Under the pieces are notes generated by a model, which made no database searches, had not been told where the DNA came from, and saw only the letters and a list, made by a program, of their open reading frames with translations. Position numbers and translations under genes: made by a program. Below are positions 9,439 to 18,600 of a stretch of DNA of 64,000 nucleotides, in pieces (within the stretch, counting starts at the first letter, position 1; each line of letters opens with the position of its first letter). This stretch comes from Aeromonas bivalvium (GTDB lineage: Bacteria; Pseudomonadota; Gammaproteobacteria; Enterobacterales; Aeromonadaceae), in contig NZ_CDBT01000054.1 in the NCBI RefSeq assembly GCF_000819765.1, positions 32,722 through 96,721 of the forward strand. The letters are read 5' to 3'.

Positions 9439-10317
9439 ATGAACCGCGCTCCCCTGTTGCTGATGATACTGGTCACCCTGCTGGCCGCCGCTGGCTGGCT
9501 CTTCTCGAAAGAGGCTATTCGCGAACTGCCCACCGCCGCCTTTATCGGCAGCCGCTTCCTGCTGGCCGCCCTGCTGTTGTTGCCGCTCGCTTGGTTGCGA
9601 GAACCGCCCCCCAGCGGTTCGCAGCTGCTGCGCGCCGCCGGCTGCGGCACCCTGCTCGGGGCCAGTCTGCTGTGCTGGGTCACCGCGATCAGCCAGAGCG
9701 ATGCCCTGGGCAGCGGCGCCTTCATCATGAGCGTGGCCACCCTGATGGCGCCGCTCGCCGCCTGGGCCGCCTTCAAGGCCAGACCCGGCCGTCACTACTG
9801 GCTGACTCTGCCCGTGGCCGTCGCGGGTCTGCTGCTGCTCTCCAGCAGCACCCACTGGGGCGTGTCGCTCTCCCTGTTCTGGTTTCTGGCGGCGGCCGCC
9901 ACTCTGGGCGTCCAGCTCGCGGTGCACCGCCACTTCGCCCAGTCCATCCCTCCTACCTGGCTCACCTGCATCCAGCTGGCGGTGACCGGGCTGCTCGGCA
10001 GCCTGCTCTCCCTGCTGACTGAGCAGTGGCCCGCCGACATCAGCCAGGGCATCTGGGGCTGGTTTGCGGCGAGCGTCCTGATCGCCACCACTCTGCGTTA
10101 CTGGCTGCTCACCCACGCCCTGAGCCGGATGACCACGGCCCACGCCGCCCTGCTGATGCTGCTCGAACCGGTCTGGACCCTGATCTTAAGCACCCTCTTC
10201 TATGACGAACCCCTAGGCCCCGCCAAGCTGGCAGGCGCCGGCCTGGTGCTGGGCGCTCTGGTGCTCTACCAGCTCCCCCTTCTGCTGCGCAGCCGCAAGC
10301 TGAGAGCGCCTGTCTGA
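9439..10317 (+). CDS. EamA/DMT-superfamily transporter
   Basis: This 292-residue inner-membrane protein has ten hydrophobic segments in two EamA repeats (about residues 1-135 and 150-285), the layout of drug/metabolite exporters. The second repeat ends with the typical LLEPVWTLILSTLFYDEPLG segment. The substrate cannot be told from sequence. It stands alone, with a GC-rich inverted repeat (CCCCC-TTGA-GGGGG, 9275-9288) in the 188-base gap upstream and a strong hairpin downstream. Confidence 0.85.
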   Translation: MNRAPLLLMILVTLLAAAGWLFSKEAIRELPTAAFIGSRFLLAALLLLPLAWLREPPPSGSQLLRAAGCGTLLGASLLCWVTAISQSDALGSGAFIMSVATLMAPLAAWAAFKARPGRHYWLTLPVAVAGLLLLSSSTHWGVSLSLFWFLAAAATLGVQLAVHRHFAQSIPPTWLTCIQLAVTGLLGSLLSLLTEQWPADISQGIWGWFAASVLIATTLRYWLLTHALSRMTTAHAALLMLLEPVWTLILSTLFYDEPLGPAKLAGAGLVLGALVLYQLPLLLRSRKLRAPV

Positions 10318-10355
10318 GCGTCAATGGCCGTACCGGTGCGATGTAAAGAGACGAA

Positions 10356-10379
10356 AAGGGCCTGCGATTGCAGGCCCTT
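10356..10379. terminator. bidirectional terminator between EamA gene and hepT
   Basis: A 10-bp perfect stem (AAGGGCCTGC / GCAGGCCCTT) with a GATT loop lies between two convergent genes. On the minus strand it is followed by TTCGTCTCTTT and on the plus strand by CTGTT, so it serves hepT better but probably both. Confidence 0.75.
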
Positions 10380-10409
10380 CTGTTGCATTAAGGATGCGGG
10401 GAGCGCGGC

Positions 10410-10838
10410 TCAATCCAGCCTGGTCGCCAGCCACTGCAATCCTTGATTGCCGAAGGTAAACAGCTGGTCGCTATACCCCTGGCCAATCACACTACGGATG
10501 ATCTCGGGGTCGATATTGAGATAGTCGTGCACCAGCGCGTTGCGAAGGCCAATGATCTTGCGCCAGCCGCTCAGCGTGTCGGGAGACAGCTCGCCACGCT
10601 GGGCAAGGATCTCGAATGCCTGATAGGCATCTTGCGGGGTATGGCCCGCCAGCGCTCTGGCCCAGTGTTTGGCCACACCGATACAGGCTTCGATAGAAAC
10701 TTGCAGGGTGCGCTCGGCGGCGCGGTACTCCAGATTGGAAAGCGCACGCTGCGCCAGAATTGCCCGGATCTCTGACAGCTCGGCCTGATAGCGCGACAGG
10801 CTGAGGCGCAAAGCGCCGATATAGGCGTTATCGCTCAT
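10410..10838 (-). CDS. hepT: HepT-type HEPN ribonuclease toxin
   Basis: This 142-residue all-helical HEPN protein has the HepT catalytic motif R-x4-H-x-Y as RNALVHDY (about residues 98-105), which in characterised homologues forms the RNase centre and is inactivated when the tyrosine is AMPylated by MntA. The start is 2 bases after the mntA stop, and its GAGGAG ribosome site lies inside the end of mntA, so the two are translationally linked. The pair is a type VII toxin-antitoxin module by family knowledge. Here it sits at the downstream end of a restriction-modification island. Confidence 0.88.
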   Translation of the reverse strand: MSDNAYIGALRLSLSRYQAELSEIRAILAQRALSNLEYRAAERTLQVSIEACIGVAKHWARALAGHTPQDAYQAFEILAQRGELSPDTLSGWRKIIGLRNALVHDYLNIDPEIIRSVIGQGYSDQLFTFGNQGLQWLATRLD

Positions 10839-10840
10839 CT

Positions 10841-11314
10841 CTACTCCTCTGATGGATGCTTGCTGATATCGGTCTGGCGATGGGAATAATCAAGTTCCAT
10901 TTGCGACATGATCCGCGCCTCCTCCCGCAAGCGTCGTCCCTCATCACGGCGATAGAGAGGGCGATTGGCATCGACCACGGCAAAGGCCAACGGAATGGGG
11001 GCCTGATTGATATCGACGACCGAGAGTGCCCCTTCCGCCAATCCCAGGGCTCGTTGCCACTCCTGCGCCAGCAGTTCTGGCCGCAACCGGTTCTCCAGTG
11101 CAACGCCCAGGGGACCATTCTGTTTGACCGGATCGAAGGCCACCGCCAGATCCCAGTCGCTGGTGGGGCTCGCCGTCCCCTTGGCGCGGGAGCCGTAAAG
11201 CCAAAGCACCTGCACCTGGGGGCTGCTGCTGGCGAGGCGGATCAACTGTTCGAGCATGTCGCTATCGGATGTCATATCGGGCGCAGCCATCTGGTCAACA
11301 AAGGGGGTTGGCAT
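10841..11314 (-). CDS. mntA: MntA-type minimal nucleotidyltransferase antitoxin
   Basis: This 157-residue protein carries the nucleotidyltransferase signature G-S-x10-D-x-D as GSRAKGTASPTSDWD (about residues 41-55) followed by the usual beta-strand. In known HepT-MntA pairs this enzyme neutralises the toxin by adding AMP units to the tyrosine of its R-x4-H-x-Y motif. It is immediately upstream of hepT. The start is uncertain: ATG codons at 11314, 11290 and 11275 are all possible and none has a good ribosome site. It begins 130 bases after the hsdS stop codon, so it could be the tail of the restriction operon or have its own promoter. Confidence 0.86.
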   Translation of the reverse strand: MPTPFVDQMAAPDMTSDSDMLEQLIRLASSSPQVQVLWLYGSRAKGTASPTSDWDLAVAFDPVKQNGPLGVALENRLRPELLAQEWQRALGLAEGALSVVDINQAPIPLAFAVVDANRPLYRRDEGRRLREEARIMSQMELDYSHRQTDISKHPSEE

Positions 11315-11444
11315 CTTGGTGATGATACAAGTGATGGCCGCACGTCAGCAACGCAGGGGACAATATGCGCTCCGCATTGCGCCGGGTTGGTGCCTTGCGG
11401 TTGGTCATGTCGCGCTAAGGTGGCGGTGCAATGCACGTTGTTCA

Positions 11445-12863
11445 TTACCCCCTGCGGCTCTTGCGCGGCTTGGCGGTGGCCCGCTCGGCCTGAATGCGGG
11501 CCAGCAGGGCGGCGGCGCTATTGTCGCCACTGATAAGATCCGGGTTGGCGGCACGCCACTCCAAGGTGAACTCGCCACGAAACGCCTTGGCCAGAATAGC
11601 CTGGGTCAGCTTATCGACCCGCTCTTTGGCCGCCTTGGCCTGCTGTTCGATGGTATCGGCATAGGCAAACAGTTGTTCCACCCGACGGACGATTTCGGTT
11701 TGTTCTTGGGGGACAGGTAAATATACCTGGCAGTTTTTAACATCTTGCTGATTGATGCTTGCTTGGTTTACAGCAAGTTTTGCATTTTTTCTTAACTCTG
11801 AAAGGCCTGTTGTACTGCATAGAAATTTAACTATGTACTCAGGGATTGCTTCGTCAGGATTAACTCTGAATTTCATAATGTTGCTTTCAAAAACAGCAGA
11901 TTCGGGTAGTTCACGGACAATTGCTGACTTACCTAAGTACTCAATGCTGTTAACCCTGTTAACTAAGATATCACCGACTTCCAACTTCCATCTGGAATAC
12001 TCAAAGTCCTCTAAAGAAAGTCTTTTCACTTTATCCCAGCCAATAATTTCACCATCATAAAAACCATCAATGCGAATAATACGAACACCTTCACCATAAA
12101 ATTTTTGTGCTTTGTACAATCCATTTTGTGGGCCTTCACAAATTATCTGTTCTAATTTTACTTCTTTTGGTAAAGGCAATTTATTACTTTCCCGCCACTC
12201 TTCCGTCAATTTCCCACTCACCGCAGCGGCCAACACGGATTGGCGGAAACGCTTGATAATACCCGGGATATGGGCCAGACGGGCTTGGGTGGCCGCGACC
12301 TGAGCCAGCAATTTATCTAGTCGTTCAGCGATCTCTTTTTGCTCAGCAAATGATGGGCACGGAACAGTAATTGTCAAAAATTCTTTGAACTTTAAGTTAC
12401 GAAGATTATTGCTTCCTCCTTGATATTTAATCACCTCACCAGATAAATAGAATTTAGTTAGGAAGTAATTTAGATATGAGGAAGAGAAGAGTTTTGCTGG
12501 ACGAGCAAGGCGCAAAAAGTTAGTACATATAGCAGGATAAGGTAATTGCTCCAGCACTTGTTCTGTTATAAGAACAGTTCTACCAACTGGTTGCTCTGGA
12601 CCACCGCCTGAAATTTCAATAAGAACATCACCAGAACGAAGGTTTCTGGTGTCAAGGCTAGATTTTTTAATCTTGCGTGGTACTGCTGTTGCGCCTTGGT
12701 CTTTACGCCAGTTTCTAAACTCAGAACCACGTATACATGAGACGGTTTCATATTCAGCATCGAAAAAGTCATTGTCTTGCCCCCAGTCACCACCAATTAC
12801 ATGGATGAGGAGCTCATCTAGAGAACAACTGGTCCATTCATTCTGGATCATTGGTTCTATCAC
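11445..12863 (-). CDS. hsdS: type I restriction-modification system, specificity subunit
   Basis: This 472-residue HsdS has the expected two target-recognition domains (about residues 5-175 and 235-395), each followed by a conserved helical spacer (EQKEIAERLDKLLAQVAATQ; EQTEIVRRVEQLFAYADTIE). Both recognition domains are conspicuously AT-rich compared with the spacers and the rest of the window, the usual sign of domain exchange. The start is GTG at 12863, overlapping the hsdM stop (GTGA), with GGAGGG 7 bases upstream. The recognition sequence cannot be deduced from the sequence. Confidence 0.95.
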   Translation of the reverse strand: MIEPMIQNEWTSCSLDELLIHVIGGDWGQDNDFFDAEYETVSCIRGSEFRNWRKDQGATAVPRKIKKSSLDTRNLRSGDVLIEISGGGPEQPVGRTVLITEQVLEQLPYPAICTNFLRLARPAKLFSSSYLNYFLTKFYLSGEVIKYQGGSNNLRNLKFKEFLTITVPCPSFAEQKEIAERLDKLLAQVAATQARLAHIPGIIKRFRQSVLAAAVSGKLTEEWRESNKLPLPKEVKLEQIICEGPQNGLYKAQKFYGEGVRIIRIDGFYDGEIIGWDKVKRLSLEDFEYSRWKLEVGDILVNRVNSIEYLGKSAIVRELPESAVFESNIMKFRVNPDEAIPEYIVKFLCSTTGLSELRKNAKLAVNQASINQQDVKNCQVYLPVPQEQTEIVRRVEQLFAYADTIEQQAKAAKERVDKLTQAILAKAFRGEFTLEWRAANPDLISGDNSAAALLARIQAERATAKPRKSRRG

Positions 12864-14437
12864 AATGAACCCTCCAAGGCTGTAATCAGTTTTTGCAGCT
12901 CACTTAAGGCCGCTTCCAACTCATCTTTAGCCTCACTGGCCAGCTCCAGCGGCTCGGGCAAGTCGGCGGCATCGACGCTGTTTTGATCCTTGAGCCAGCT
13001 GATATCCAACGAATCGCCCTTGTGGTCGCGGATCCACTCCCGGCTAAAGCAGCGCCAGCGGCTGCGAGCCAGCTCGGGGTCTGTGTTCTGGTTCGCGGCA
13101 TCCTCGGCCAGCTCGACTTTTTCTGCGCCGAAGCTGTATTCCCCTTCCGTGCGTAGACCTGTGCCATTAGGGTCAGTTCCAAATACCAGCTCAAAGGGGC
13201 CCAGATGGGGATCTGTGCCGAACTCGGCCTCGGTAAAGCCAATGGCGGCATTGCCAAAGGGGGTGCGCTTGCCAAAGCTCGGCATATTGGTGCGAAGGTC
13301 ATAGACCCAGACTGTCTGGGTGCAGGCCTCCTGCTGATAGGGGTCAGTGGCGCTGCCCTTCTGGAAGAAGAGCACATTGGTCTTGACCCCCTGGGCGTAG
13401 AAGATGCCGGTGGGCAGACGCAAGAGGGTGTGCAGGTTGCATGTTTCCATCAGGTCGCGGCGCACCTCGGTGCCGACCCCGGCTTCAAACAGCACGTTGT
13501 CGGGCAGCACTACGGCGGCGCGGCCACCGGGCTTGAGGCCGCGATAGATATGCTGCAAGAAGGCGAGCTGCTTGTTGCTGGTCTTGTAGGTGAGATCGTC
13601 GCGGGTATTGCTGGCCTCGCCCCCCTTGCTGGTGCCAAAGGGGGGGTTGGCGAGGATGACATCGACCCTGGGCAGCGCGGCACCCGCCTGTCCCAGGGCA
13701 TTGCCAAGATGCACCACCCCCTCTTCGTCCCCTTCCATGCCATGCAGCAGGCAGTTCATCAGGGCGAGGCGGCGGGTATTGGGCACCAGCTCGACCCCGA
13801 TAAAGGCGCGGCGCTTCTGAAACGCCTGCTCGGCCTTGCCAAGGTCATAGAGATCGTCGGTCTGGCTCTTGATGTACTGGTCGGCGGCGATGAGAAAACC
13901 GGCGGTGCCGGCGGCCGGATCCTGAATCACTTCCCCCGCCTGGGGCTTGAGGCAGCGCACCATGCTGTTGATCAGGGCGCGCGGAGTGAAGTATTGGCCG
14001 GCGCCGGATTTGGTTTCGCCGGCGTTTTTCTCCAGCAGCCCTTCATAGAGATCCCCCAGGCCATCCTGCTTGGCGCTGAACCAGTCGATCTGGTCGAGGG
14101 TCTTGATCATCTGCTCCAGATGGCGCGGCTCGCGCAGCCGGGTCTGGGCATCCGCATAGATGGCGGCGATCAGGGGATCCTGGTCTTTGGAGAGATCTAC
14201 CAGCATCTGGCGATAGTGGTTGAGCAGGTTGAGGCCGGAGCGACTGGCGAGCTCTGGCCAGCGGCACTGCTCGGGCAGGGTGTGGGCGGCCAGAATGCCC
14301 GCCTCTTCGTTCTCGTGCACCATCTTGATAAAGAGCAGCAGCACCAGCTCGGTGACATAGTCGGAGTAGTTGATGCCGTCGTCACGCAGGACGTCGCACA
14401 GGTTCCACAGTTTTTGAACGATATCGTTGTTGCGCAT
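12860..14437 (-). CDS. hsdM: type I restriction-modification system, methyltransferase subunit
   Basis: This 525-residue HsdM has an N-terminal helical HsdM_N domain and an N6-adenine methyltransferase domain with the SAM-binding motif DPAAGTAGF (about residue 175) and catalytic motif IV NPPF (about residue 262). It pairs with HsdS for modification and with HsdR for restriction. I start it at the ATG at 14437, which yields MRNNDIVQKLW, the normal HsdM beginning; an upstream in-frame start would overlap fic and adds atypical residues. The gap to fic is 14 bases. Confidence 0.95.
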   Translation of the reverse strand: MRNNDIVQKLWNLCDVLRDDGINYSDYVTELVLLLFIKMVHENEEAGILAAHTLPEQCRWPELASRSGLNLLNHYRQMLVDLSKDQDPLIAAIYADAQTRLREPRHLEQMIKTLDQIDWFSAKQDGLGDLYEGLLEKNAGETKSGAGQYFTPRALINSMVRCLKPQAGEVIQDPAAGTAGFLIAADQYIKSQTDDLYDLGKAEQAFQKRRAFIGVELVPNTRRLALMNCLLHGMEGDEEGVVHLGNALGQAGAALPRVDVILANPPFGTSKGGEASNTRDDLTYKTSNKQLAFLQHIYRGLKPGGRAAVVLPDNVLFEAGVGTEVRRDLMETCNLHTLLRLPTGIFYAQGVKTNVLFFQKGSATDPYQQEACTQTVWVYDLRTNMPSFGKRTPFGNAAIGFTEAEFGTDPHLGPFELVFGTDPNGTGLRTEGEYSFGAEKVELAEDAANQNTDPELARSRWRCFSREWIRDHKGDSLDISWLKDQNSVDAADLPEPLELASEAKDELEAALSELQKLITALEGSL

Positions 14438-14451
14438 GGGTGTTCCGGTTA

Positions 14452-15522
14452 TCAGCTGTGAGCCGCCAGCAGGGCGCACAGGGGCTGGTTGATGTAGTAG
14501 TTGCCGCGACCAATCTTCTGTTTTTGCAAGAATTGCTGTTCGACCAGCAGATCCAGATAGCGGGTGGCGGTGATGCGGGTCACCCCGAGATCGCCCATGA
14601 CAAAGTCGATCTTGGTGTAGGGGTGGTTGAAGAGGTTGTTGAGCAGATCCTGACTGTAGATCTTGGGCAGTTGTTCGCGTATGCCCTGCTTGTAGCTGGC
14701 CATCAGCTCCTTGATGCCGGTGATAAGGGCGATGGTGCTCTGGGCCGTGTCGATCACCGCATCGAGCATGTAGAGCAGCCAGGGCTCCCAGTCACCGGTA
14801 TCGCGCACCGCTTGCAGTTCGCGGTAGTAGCGCCCCTTGTCCTGGATAAAGTAGCGGCTGAGATAGAGCACCGGCAGGTTGAGCAGCCCCTGAGCCACCA
14901 GATAGAGCAGGTTGAGGATGCGGCCGGTGCGGCCATTGCCGTCATAGAAGGGGTGAATGCTCTCGAACTGGTGGTGGATGATGGCCATCTTGACCAGAGG
15001 ATCGGCATCACAGAGTTCGTCGTCATTGATATAGCGCACCAGGTTGTCCATCAGGGCGGCTATCTCGTCGCCGTGCTGGGGCGGGGTATAGATCACCTCG
15101 CCGGTGCGGGCATTCTTGAGATCGGTGCCGGGCAGACGGCGCAAGCCGGCGCGGTTTTTCTCCAGGTACTGCTGCACCGCCAGAATGTCGGCCAGCCGGA
15201 TCAGCTGCTGACGGCGCACAGTGGCAAAGCCCTGCTTGAGGGCGGCGGCATAGTCCTGCACCTCTTTGGTGGCCGGATTGACCGCCTCTTCAAACAGGTT
15301 GGCGCGGTAGAGATCATCCTGGGTGGTGATGATGTTCTCGATCTCCGAGCTGTTTTTTGCCTCTTGCAGGGACAGGGTGTTGATGAGGATCCCCTCGTTG
15401 GGGATGCTGGCGGCCACCCCCTTGAGTTCGGCCAGGTAGCGGTGGGCCTCGGCGCTCTTCTTGAGCACGGCGCGGCTCTCCAGCTCGGCGATATTGACCA
15501 GCGGTAGCGGGGTGATGGGCAT
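14452..15522 (-). CDS. Fic family protein (probable AMP transferase) with N-terminal inhibitory helix
   Basis: This 356-residue protein has a complete Fic active site, HPFYDGNGRTGR (about residues 189-200), matching HxFx(D/E)GNGRxxR, so it is probably catalytically competent for nucleotide transfer. Near residue 57 it carries SSEIEN, fitting the inhibitory (S/T)xxxE(G/N) motif of class II Fic proteins. The C-terminal 80 residues look like a winged helix (DLGVTRITATRYLDLLVEQ). It sits between hsdR and hsdM in the same orientation. The target is unknown. A palindrome just upstream suggests its own repressible promoter. AGGGG precedes the ATG by 9 bases. Confidence 0.9.
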   Translation of the reverse strand: MPITPLPLVNIAELESRAVLKKSAEAHRYLAELKGVAASIPNEGILINTLSLQEAKNSSEIENIITTQDDLYRANLFEEAVNPATKEVQDYAAALKQGFATVRRQQLIRLADILAVQQYLEKNRAGLRRLPGTDLKNARTGEVIYTPPQHGDEIAALMDNLVRYINDDELCDADPLVKMAIIHHQFESIHPFYDGNGRTGRILNLLYLVAQGLLNLPVLYLSRYFIQDKGRYYRELQAVRDTGDWEPWLLYMLDAVIDTAQSTIALITGIKELMASYKQGIREQLPKIYSQDLLNNLFNHPYTKIDFVMGDLGVTRITATRYLDLLVEQQFLQKQKIGRGNYYINQPLCALLAAHS

Positions 15523-15533
15523 AGATAGTCCCC

Positions 15534-15630
15534 TTTTCTGTATATGGCGGCGATTGTATGTATAGAAATTTTAATTTTCTATACATATCACGGTCCACAT
15601 AGATAAAAGGCGCCCTCTTCTATATCTGTC
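15534..15630. promoter_or_regulatory. operator-like repeats upstream of fic
   Basis: A perfect 12-bp inverted repeat with a 7-base spacer (TATGTATAGAAA at 15557-15568; TTTCTATACATA at 15576-15587) lies in the 125-base gap between hsdR and fic. Related half-sites are visible at 15534-15547 (TTTTCTGTATATGG), just upstream of the fic ribosome site, and at 15617-15630 (CTTCTATATCTGTC). The gap is much more AT-rich than its surroundings. The layout suggests a repressor binding several sites over the fic promoter; the fic product itself, with a winged-helix tail, is a candidate. Confidence 0.6.
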
Positions 15631-15647
15631 GGGGCTGCTGCCGCTTG

Positions 15648-18600
15648 TCAGGCCACTTGCCAGAGCGCGTCGCCAAGCTGCGTCAGCAGTTTATCCAGCT
15701 GTTTGCCGAGCAGGCCGTCGAGCCGCTTGGCGCCGCCATCATCGGCGAAGCGCTCGTTGATAAAGTCGCGATCGACGATCACCTCGTGCACCAACTGCCT
15801 GGCCAGCCTGTCCAGCCATTTGCGCTGGATGGGCGTCCAGCTCTGGCTGCGGTAGATCTGCTCCATTGCCAGCCGTACCCGTTCGCTATAGGGGATGAGC
15901 GGCTCGCCAAGGGCGGCACGGCGAATATGACCTATGATGCTGGCGGCGATGTCCTGATTGGTCTGGTTGCGCCAGGCACTCTGCAGGTTGGCCTCCTTGA
16001 AACCGGCGCTGTCGAGCAGCAGCTTGACCTCCTTGAGCTGGGCTCGGGTGAGGTTGCGTGGGGCATTGATCACCGCCATCAGCGCCGCATTGCCATTGAC
16101 CTGCTGACGGATAAAGTCGGCGAAGCCATCCAGATAATCCTGTGGCCTGCCATAGGCACCGTAGCTCTGCTCGCGCAGGGTGAGTCTGTCTTGATGATCT
16201 GAAATCACCGGACGATATTCGCTGCCGATCAGCTCCTCCACCTGTGCCAGTTCCCTCAGCAGGGTGGCGTGCTGGCGCAAAAAGTGGCTGGCCTGCCTTG
16301 GCCCTAGCTGATGGAGGTGCTGATGCAGCTTGCCCGGCTCAATACCCCACTCTACCCCCAGTTCGGCCAGCTTCTGCTTCAGGGCCGGGTAGCGCTCCGC
16401 CTTGCTCTCTGCCTTGCGCAGCACCCGCATCAGCTTCTGGCTGAGCTGATTCAAGATGGTATCGGCCTGGCTCTGGCCCGGCTCGTCTCCCGCCACGTTG
16501 AGGGCTTGCTCCAGACAGCGCTCATCGCTCAGCTCACCAGCCAGCTGCGCCAGGGTGATATCGGGATTCTTGACCAGGGGTTGCATGGTGTTGACCTCGG
16601 CCAGCGCGGCATAGATATCCACCGGGTCATAGATGCGAAACACCGTCTTGCCTATCTCGTCGCAGCGACGGGTGGCCCGCCCCATCATCTGCTCATAGAG
16701 GATCCGTGACTTGACCCGACGCATAAAGACCAGATTGCAGATACGCGGCACGTCGATGCCGGTGGTGAGCAGGTCCACCGTGATGGCGATATTGGGGTAG
16801 CGTTCGTTCTTGTAGCGACTGATCAGGGTGCTCACCCTGTCACTCTTGCCGGTGATCTTGGCGACCGTCTCCTGGTTATAGCTTTCGCCGTAGAGGGTTT
16901 TGAACTCGGCATCCAGCAGCCGCTTGACCATGTCGGCATGGTTGTCGGTGGCGCAGAAGATCATGGTCTTCTCTTCGCCGAAGGGATCCAGCTCCTGTGC
17001 CAGCGCCTGACAGATGACCCGATTGAAGGATTCGTTGATCACCCGCTTGTTGAAGGCATCCACTTCGAAGTTGAGATCGTCTTCCAGCTCCGCGGTCTCG
17101 ATCTCGCCGGTGCGGGTATCGATGGCGGCCACCTTCTCGCCCTTGCTGAAGTTGATGCCATGCTCGGTCAGCTCGGTCTGGAAACGGATCGGCGATTCGT
17201 GGTCGATCAGCCAGTCGTCGGCCACCGCCTCACGGTAGGAGTAGAGGTAGACCGGCTTGCCGAAAATCTCGCTGGTGTGTTTTGCCGGGGTGGCGGTGAG
17301 GCCAATCTTGACCGCATCGAAGTAGTCGAGCACCCGACGGTAGCTTGAGAGATATTGCGCGGCATCACGGGTGGAGAGCTCCCCTTCGGTCATCTCCTGA
17401 TCCAGGGCGTAACCCCGGTGAGCCTCGTCCACTATGATGCAGTCGAACTCATCGATCGGCGGTCGGTTGTCACTGGTGAAGATACGTTTGACCATGGCCT
17501 GCACGGTGGCGACCTGAATGCGAGTCTCGGCTTGCGCCGCCATGTCTCCCAGCTCTGCGATGGTGTAGGCAGACCACAGGGTCTGGTTTTGTTCGAGGCG
17601 AGCATCCTTGAACGCATCCAGGGCTTGCCCGCCCAGTGCTGTTCTGTCCACCAGAAAGAGGATGCGGCGAAAACGCTCTGCCTTGAGGAAGCGATACATC
17701 AGACCAATGATGGTGCGGGTCTTGCCCGTCCCCGTCGCCATGGCCAGCAGACAGTCGCGCTGATCGCGCTCCAGTGCAGACTCCACCGCCTCGATGGCTT
17801 TCTGCTGATAGGGTCTCACCTTGAGGCAACCAAACCCCTCTTGCTTGAGTGTCTGCTCCGCTTGTTCGCGGCTGCGTTTGAGCAGATCCAGCAGCCCCTC
17901 CGGCGAGTGGAACTCTTGCAGTGCGCGGGCCAGATTGCTCGGGTGGCGGGCATCGCGAAACCAGATGCCGGATTGCTCGGCCAGCTGTTTGACAAAGGGG
18001 CGACCGTTGCAGGAGTAGAGGTAGGGGAGTTGATACTGTTCACCTTGACCATCGTGCCAGGGGGACGAGCGCCCCTCCAGCGCCCAAGGACTGACCATCA
18101 AACCTGACAGGGCATATCCCTTGCTGTAGCGCCCCGCCTGAGGGATCTTGCCGGCCACATTGGTATTCATCTTTTTCGCCTCTACGGCGGCGACCGGCAT
18201 CAGGCCGATAAAGAGCACGTAATCGGCCCGACCCTTCTCCCCGTGATGCTCGGTTGGCCATTCGGCGATGGCCATGTTGCGCCCCTTCTGCGGACGAGCC
18301 CCCTTGCGGTAATCGAGTTGCTCGGAGTCCGCCTCCCAGCCAGCATCCTGCAACTGTTGATCGATGAGAATGCGGGTACTGGCCTCGTCAAGAACTAAGG
18401 TGTCGGTAATGCGCTTTGCCTTGCTGGCAAACCCTTGCAGGGCCAACGCTGCCTGCTTCCTGGCCTCTTCGCTTTGCTGCTGTAATTGCTGCTGCAACTC
18501 GGCAAGGCGGCGTTCGAACTCCTGCTGCTGAGTAGCGAGCGCCTTTTGGTGCGTCTTGGCCTGGGAGGCCAGCTCTCTGGCCTCGCTGTCCATCAGTTCA

